Shown here one piece after another: positions 58,560 through 64,000 of a stretch of DNA of 64,000 nucleotides. The notes under the pieces are model-generated. The model made no database searches and had not been told where the DNA came from. It worked only from the letters and a program-made list of their open reading frames with translations. Every line of letters begins with the position of its first letter. The stretch's first letter is position 1. The translations under genes and the position numbers were made by a program. This stretch comes from Akanthomyces muscarius (taxonomy: Eukaryota > Ascomycota > Sordariomycetes > Hypocreales > Cordycipitaceae), in assembly GCF_028009165.1 (NCBI RefSeq), contig NC_079244.1, positions 1,426,001 through 1,490,000 of the forward strand, in the 5' to 3' direction.

Positions 58560-60159
58560 TTAAACTGTCGACTTTTCCTCCGCAACTGCATCCTCATTAT
58601 CCACTTTCGTAGCTTTCTCGGCGAATTCTCGACGGGCGCTGTCACCATCAAAGAGATTGGCCAACTCCTCCAAAGTCGGACCCGCCGTCTCCACGAAAAA
58701 GAAATACACCACCAGAAATATAATGGTGACCCAGACGCAATAGTAGATGTAAAACTTCCAGCCAATGTTCTGCAGTGCGATTGGGTTCACGTAGCCGCCA
58801 AAGATGGAAGCGACCTGGATGGTCAACAGGACAAAAGCCCAAGTTTTGGCGCGCATTCGATATGTGACAATCTCCAGCGGATAAGTCACCACCAGGTTCG
58901 TCCACGCAAAGGTGTAGAAGGCTTGGAAGACGAAGATGCAGGCAAGAACGAGGCGACCAGCTGCGAGCGAGTTGTGCTCCAGGTACTGTTGCGCCGCAAT
59001 TGTCCAAACGACAAATGTCACGACGACCCCGCCAGAGCCTACCAGGAAGAATGTTCGCCGCTTGAACTTGTTAATCAAGCCTGTGACACTGATGGCGACA
59101 ATATACTGCCACAGAGTGACCATGCCGTTGACCAAGGTAATGTCCTTATCTGATTTAAGGCCAGTATCCTTGAGGATTTGCGTAAGGTAATTGGAAACCA
59201 GCAAGTTACCAGAGCTCTGGCTGAATACTGCGGTTGCGAAGCAGAGCGCGATGCGCTTCAAATTGGCCGTCGAGGAGAAAAAGTCCTTCCAAGTGATGTT
59301 CTGCTCACTTTCCTTGGCCAAAGCTTCCTGAATCTCCCGAAACTCAAAGTCTACCAGCTGCGAATTGGGGTCACATTCGCCATGATATTTGACCAGGATC
59401 GCTCGTGCTTTGTCGGGTTGCCCTTTCGCGACGAGCCATCGCGGTGATTCGGGACAGAAAAAGACGAGAAGAAGCTGGTAGCTGGAAGGGACTATCTGGA
59501 TCAAAGTCGGGAGCCTCCACGACCAAGAACCTGGAATGCGAAAGCAGCCGTAAGTGGCCCAAGCTCCGATAACGTATCCCAGCACGATGGATGTGTTGTA
59601 GAACGTGGTGACTTGCACTCTTTCTTTCGGGTGGCTCAACTCGGTAACCAGGACGGGCGCACCCATTTGAATCAGTGATGAGCCAATGCCGAGCACAATC
59701 TTCCCGCCAATGTACATGTTCAGCGAGGTTGCGAAGAACTCCACCAGGACGCCAGTAATGATAATGACAGAGCCCAGCGCTGTCGGCAATCGACGGCCCA
59801 GTTTATCTCCGATCCAGTTGAGAAATATAAAGGGGATGACGCCACCTATCGCATTGGCAGCTCCGAAGAATCCCAACTTGGAGCCAGTCGGGTGTCCGAA
59901 TCGGTCCTGCCAAGTAGGCAGGACTTGCATGCCATTTGTCATTGACTGAGAAGACAAAGTCAGTGTCCGGGGGATAAGTGTAAAGAACCAGTAACGGACT
60001 CACTCCATCTATGCCCAACGCTGCGCTCGCAAGGAGTGACGACGTCAGTAGAAAGTACAAGAGAACACCGTTCTTGCGACGCCAAAACGGTGGCACCGAG
60101 CTCAAGTCAAGTACCGGTATGATGCTGTCAACGGCATGGGCGGCTGAAGGAGCCATCAT
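58560..60159 (-). CDS. MFS sugar transporter, lactose/cellobiose permease-like
   Basis: Exons 60004..60159 and 58560..59945 (58-nt intron, GTGAGT…TCTCAG) encode 513 aa. The splice gives ALGIDGSMTNGMQVLPTW, the helix-1 signature of the LAC12/cellodextrin-type branch. Then NWIGDKLGRRLPTALGSV, GIGSSLIQMGAPVLVTELSH, PESPRWLVAKG, a long central loop, QSSGNLLVSNYLTQILKDTG in helix 7, AWTNLVVTYPLEIVTYRMRA and VETAGPTLEEL. The gene is divergent from the GH1 beta-glucosidase, with 633 nt between starts, suggesting shared control. I infer import of a disaccharide such as cellobiose or lactose; specificity is not proven. Confidence 0.92.
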
Positions 60160-60792
60160 GCAAAGTGCGTTATCTTGCAGCGATATTGAAAAACGCGGCG
60201 GGTCTCTTGTGTATCCTTGCTGCCGAAGAGAGTGTCTCCCACGCAGTGGACGAAGCGGAAGCTAAATAGTTCGAGGATGAGGCTCGACTCTCAAATTAGG
60301 GTGGTATCGCATGCTTCATGACAGCGCCTTGCGACTAATTATATACTCGAGAACAGACCACTCGGATCTCGACCCTTCTACCCCGGATGATGAGTTTTCA
60401 ACGTTTGGCGCCCGCTCCCCCATGGGGTTCGCAATGGCCCAACGGAGAATCGGAGAATTAGGGAAACGGGACCCCATTCAAGCCTCAGCTTACCGATGGG
60501 GAGTGCGGAACCAGACCGTGCAATTGCTCCAAATTAAGGCAAGTGACGACTGCATGTTTCTATTCCACCGAAGCATCGGAGAAATGAGAAAAGAGCTGGA
60601 TACAGCTTCGCTTTTGCTTTTAACCGCGAGACTGACCCGCTCTGGCTTGACACTAGGCTATCATGAAGAGTGGTCCGTATGTCTGAGATATATATTTTCG
60701 CCGTCACCTGGAGATGTCTTTTTGCAACTTGCACCAAAAACAAAATTGCTCGTCGACCGTATAGTGTTGTGTTGCGATTTCTGCAGCTTGCC
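60160..60792. promoter_or_regulatory. Shared divergent promoter of the permease and beta-glucosidase
   Basis: 633 nt between the divergent starts. Several CGG triplets occur (for example near 60200, 60365 and 60385), which could serve as half-sites of Zn2Cys6 regulators like the one encoded next door, and TATATA lies at about 60689..60694, 100 nt before the glucosidase ATG. No experiment-like evidence; this is inferred from layout. Confidence 0.45.
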
Positions 60793-62405
60793 ATGCCTGT
60801 ATCAGCTCTCCCACCCGACTTTGAATGGGGCTTTGCTACGGCAGCCTACCAGATCGAAGGTGCAGTAAACGAGGGCGGCCGCGGAAAATGTATTTGGGAT
60901 ACATTTTGCCATCTTGAGCCCTCGCGCACCAAAAATGCCAATGGCGACGTTGCTTGCGATCACTATCACAAGTTCGAAGAGGACTTTGATCTGTTGACCA
61001 AGTACGGAGCCGGCGCTTATCGTTTTTCCATCGCCTGGTCACGGATCATCCCGCTTGGTGGCAGAAATGACCCTGTCAATGAAGAAGGAATCGACTTTTA
61101 CAATCAACTCATTGATTCGCTTCTGCGCCGCGGCATTAAACCTTGGGTCACTCTGTATCATTGGGATCTGCCTCAAGCACTACATGACCGCTACGGCGGC
61201 TGGCTAAATGTGGACGAGGTCCAAAAAGACTTTGAGAGATATGCCCGGGTGTGCTATGAGCGTTTTGGCGACCGGGTCAAAAGCTGGATCACCTTAAATG
61301 AGCCATGGATTCAAGCCGTATATGTATGTTCAACAAAGGTTCAAAAAAAAAGACGCAAAAAGCTGACACTACATGATAGGGCTACGCAACTGGAGGCAAT
61401 GCTCCGGGAAGAAGTAGCACAAACCCTCAATGTACTGACGGGGACACTTCAAGAGAGCCGTGGATTGTGGGCAAGGCGCTGATTATGAGCCACGCTCGTG
61501 CGGTTATTGCCTATAACCAGGATTTTCGCAAACAGCAGAAAGGAGCTATCGGGATCTCGTTGAATGGTGACTATTATGAGCCATGGGATGCAACGAGTGA
61601 ACAGGACGCAGAAGCAGCTGAGCGCCGCATGGAATTCCACATTGGGTGGTTTGCCAACCCCATTTTGTAAGTCGATGGAAAATTCTGGGCGAAAATGCAT
61701 AGTTACTAACAATTCTTGTAGTCTGGCAAAAGACTACCCTGATTCTATGCGCGAGCAGTTGGGAAGTCGCTTACCTACATTCTCTGAGGAGGATTTTGCG
61801 GCTCTTGCAGCTGCTGAAACCGACTTTTACGGAATGAATTACTACACGTCGCAATACGCAAAGCACAAGGCAGGAGTTGCGCCGGATACTGATGTCGTGG
61901 GGAATGTGGAGGAACTCCAGAGCAACAAAAAGGGCCAATCGGTAGGCGCAGAGAGTGGCGTGCACTGGCTGAGATCATGCCCTGAAATGTTTCGCAAGCA
62001 TCTCACCAGAGTACATAGCCTGTACAAGAAGCCCATCTACATCACAGAAAATGGATGCCCTTGTCCAGGGGAAGACAAGATGACAAAGAGCGAGTCTGTC
62101 GATGATCCGTTTCGACTTCAGTACTTCAAAGACCATCTGGATGCGATTGGTAAATCGAGACAGGACGGAGCGATCATCAGCGGCTACTTTGCTTGGTCCC
62201 TGATGGACAACTTGGGTAAGAACCTCTCTTAGCGATTGTTAAATTTGCAACCTACTGACATGAAATAGAATGGTCAGATGGCTTTGGCCCTAGATTTGGC
62301 GTCACATACACAGACTATGACACGCTGGAGCGGACGCCGAAGAAATCAGCGTTGCTTCTCCAGGAACTAATTGCGGAAAGAAAGCAGCCTATCAGTTGCT
62401 CATAA
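60793..62405 (+). CDS. GH1 beta-glucosidase, intracellular
   Basis: Exons 60793..61323, 61380..61666, 61722..62215 and 62269..62405 encode 482 aa, with every join in frame. It starts MPVSALPPDFEWGFATAAYQIEGA and has no signal peptide, so it should act in the cytosol. GH1 signatures follow: KCIWDTFCH, GAYRFSIAWSRIIPLGG, YHWDLPQALHDRYGGW, ITLNEPW with the acid/base Glu near residue 170, FYGMNYYTSQY, and IYITENGCP with the nucleophile Glu near residue 390, then YFAWSLMDNLEWSDGFGPRFG, rebuilt by the last splice. Length and motifs match cytosolic fungal Cel1a/Cel1b-type enzymes, which hydrolyse imported cellobiose and also transglycosylate. Divergent from a permease and convergent with a regulator, it is the core of a likely utilisation cluster. 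Confidence 0.95.
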
Positions 62406-62454
62406 TGCAATTCTACCGTACAAATACACTTTCTAGACAATGATTGAAGATATA

Positions 62455-64000
62455 TTACAGTATCCAAGAAGAATTGCTGCGGAGTGCATCAGACGCCTTT
62501 GAATCTAGCCTCGTCAAAATGTCCAACAGAACGTCAAAGTCGCCGCGAGCTCGTGCCGCAATTGGCGAATTTGGATTTCGATGGATTATCGCCATTAGAC
62601 TGGCACCAATCAAACGAAGCTTTTCTACCTATAGTTTGATTAGCAGAGGCTACGGCGAATAGAAAACTTTACGCAAGACTTACATAAGGCTCGCCGTTCA
62701 CTTGAAGCGCCCAAAATGGGACTTCGTGTATGACGCGCAGCGCATCCCTTACAATCTCTGTCTTTTGCAAATCTGTCTGCTCTATGCCAGCAGTAAGATA
62801 AGACAGATGCTCAAACTTTTGTACAACAACCATACGTAAGCAGTGCATCGATACTTGAAGGTTTGCGCATTGTATCAAAAACTGATTGGGCTGAAAGACC
62901 TCGGATTCCGCGGTCGGCGCAAAAGGATGCGACTTCAGGAACGACGGCAGCTCGTCTAGGCTTGTGATGAAGGAAATGTACAAGGGGTCAACAATTTCGC
63001 GTTGAGGTGGGCTCAGGCTATTCACCAAGCCACCCTTGGACTGGTCTTCCAAGACGCGAAGGGCGAGCAGTAAATCTGCCGCTGCGCCCCAAAGCCGTAT
63101 ATTGGCATTGAAGCCGAGTATGAGTTTTTGACGCTTGGTGGAAGCCGGCTCACTGGAGCGGACGCTGGTCGGAGAAACTGGCATCTGCGACTCCTCCTCG
63201 ATGCCAGAAGGGTACGAGGCCGTGACTCCGCACTCAAACGAGTACTTGTGCATGGTGATCGGCCTATTGTTCAGAATGGCGGCCGACTTGTCGCCCATGT
63301 ACACGATCCAAAACACGCGGCGCCGCATCTCCGCCTCGATTGGATACAGGCCTTCGTAGCTCGACTCTTCGTGCAGTCTCATGACTTGCGCCAGACGCGT
63401 GGCTTCCCCGAAAATGTGCCACGAAAATTTGGGCTTGCCCGAAGCGTGGACGCAATTTGAGTGAAAGTATCGAATGGTGATGGAGCTTGCGTTGGGGTTC
63501 TCGAGGTCCGTCTCCAGGTATTCGGCAAGGCAGTTCCGCGAGGCTTGGAGAAAGGCGTCGGCCACAGTTTCGCCGTTCGGGAAAATGTCCTTGGGGAGGA
63601 GAAATGCGGCTTCTGCGCAGACGGCAGTTATTAGGGTAAAGGTAGCGTCGGCGCATTTCTCCAGGCGTGGCGCGCGGTCCGATGGCACAAAGTACGCCAA
63701 GCTATCCCGAAGACTAGGCTCGTGAACCAGAGGTGTAAGAGGATAGAGATACTCGAAGAAGAGGTCTATGCCTTGATTCAATATTGCGTCGAAGTTCAGG
63801 CCGCGTGCCGTAATCTCATCCACCAAGTTCTCCCATCGTTGAAGAACAGACAGCTTTGAGCCGTCTGTACTCGGACGTGAAGGACTTGCCGTGACATTGC
63901 GAGGTAGCAAACTGGTGTCAATCGGAACGGCGCTTGTGGCGCTCCAAGGCTCCTGTGTCGTTGAAGTGCCGAAATTGAGACTGCTTGAAGGGGATGGGTC
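62455..64000 (-). CDS. Fungal-specific transcription factor, C-terminal part (N-terminus outside window)
   Basis: Minus-strand exons visible are 62684..>64000 and 62455..62628, joined over a 55-nt intron (GTAAGT…ACTATAG, TGCTAAT branch site). The frame stays open to the window edge. The region matches the fungal regulatory middle homology domain: FFEYLYPLTPLVHEPSLRD, CADATFTLITAVCAEAAF, GEATRLAQVMRLHEESSYEG, IEAEMRRRVFWIVYMGDKSA and the helical C-terminal part. The last exon adds VEKLRLIGASLMAIIH and ARLDSKASDALR-type ending. The Zn2Cys6 DNA-binding domain expected at the N-terminus is not visible. Its stop is only 49 nt from that of the GH1 glucosidase, so it may regulate the sugar-utilisation genes. 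Confidence 0.9.

Noticed and set aside
58434..59153. 239-codon plus-strand frame in the second transporter
   Set aside because: Antisense to conserved permease sequence.

Overview
This window is nuclear DNA from a filamentous ascomycete. Genes are separated by 0.3–3 kb and carry one to four short GT–AG introns (about 50–320 nt, often with TGCTAAT/CTAAC-type branch sites). Protein signatures such as a fungal mL50, an ARO4-type DAHP synthase, a Neurospora-type metallothionein and a fungal NRPS fit Sordariomycetes, most likely Hypocreales. That placement is inference. I assembled about 24 genes by hand-splicing reading frames; every join below keeps the frame and restores family motifs.

Region 1 (1–19 kb) is mostly housekeeping: the 3' part of biotin–protein ligase, the import-motor subunit PAM16, an intron-containing tRNA-Lys(CUU), an armadillo SmgGDS-like protein, ribosomal protein eL13, a COX14-type mitochondrial protein, a conserved fungal protein of unknown role, DAHP synthase, a Cys-rich membrane protein, mitoribosomal mL50 and a secreted intradiol dioxygenase.

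Region 2 (19–46 kb) is more accessory: an arylsulfotransferase-like secreted/membrane protein, a 26-residue metallothionein split by an intron, a PEX23/30-type peroxisomal membrane protein, a polyQ repeat protein, a 1179-aa NRPS with the order adenylation–carrier–condensation, a CYP52-like P450 close to it, a protein with an internal tandem duplication, an F-box/zinc-type protein, xanthine/hypoxanthine-guanine phosphoribosyltransferase and an oxidoreductase-like-domain mitochondrial protein. The NRPS and P450 may form a small secondary-metabolite locus.

Region 3 (46–64 kb) holds a broken NmrA-like gene with two in-frame TAG codons, a 620-aa nuclear-looking protein, the three-exon DPM3 subunit, a small Ser-rich conserved protein, and a 3.2-kb stretch with no recognisable gene. 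It ends in an apparent sugar-utilisation cluster: two MFS sugar transporters, an intracellular GH1 beta-glucosidase divergent from one of them, and a fungal-specific transcription factor convergent with the glucosidase. These would plausibly import and split a beta-glucoside such as cellobiose under control of the local regulator.
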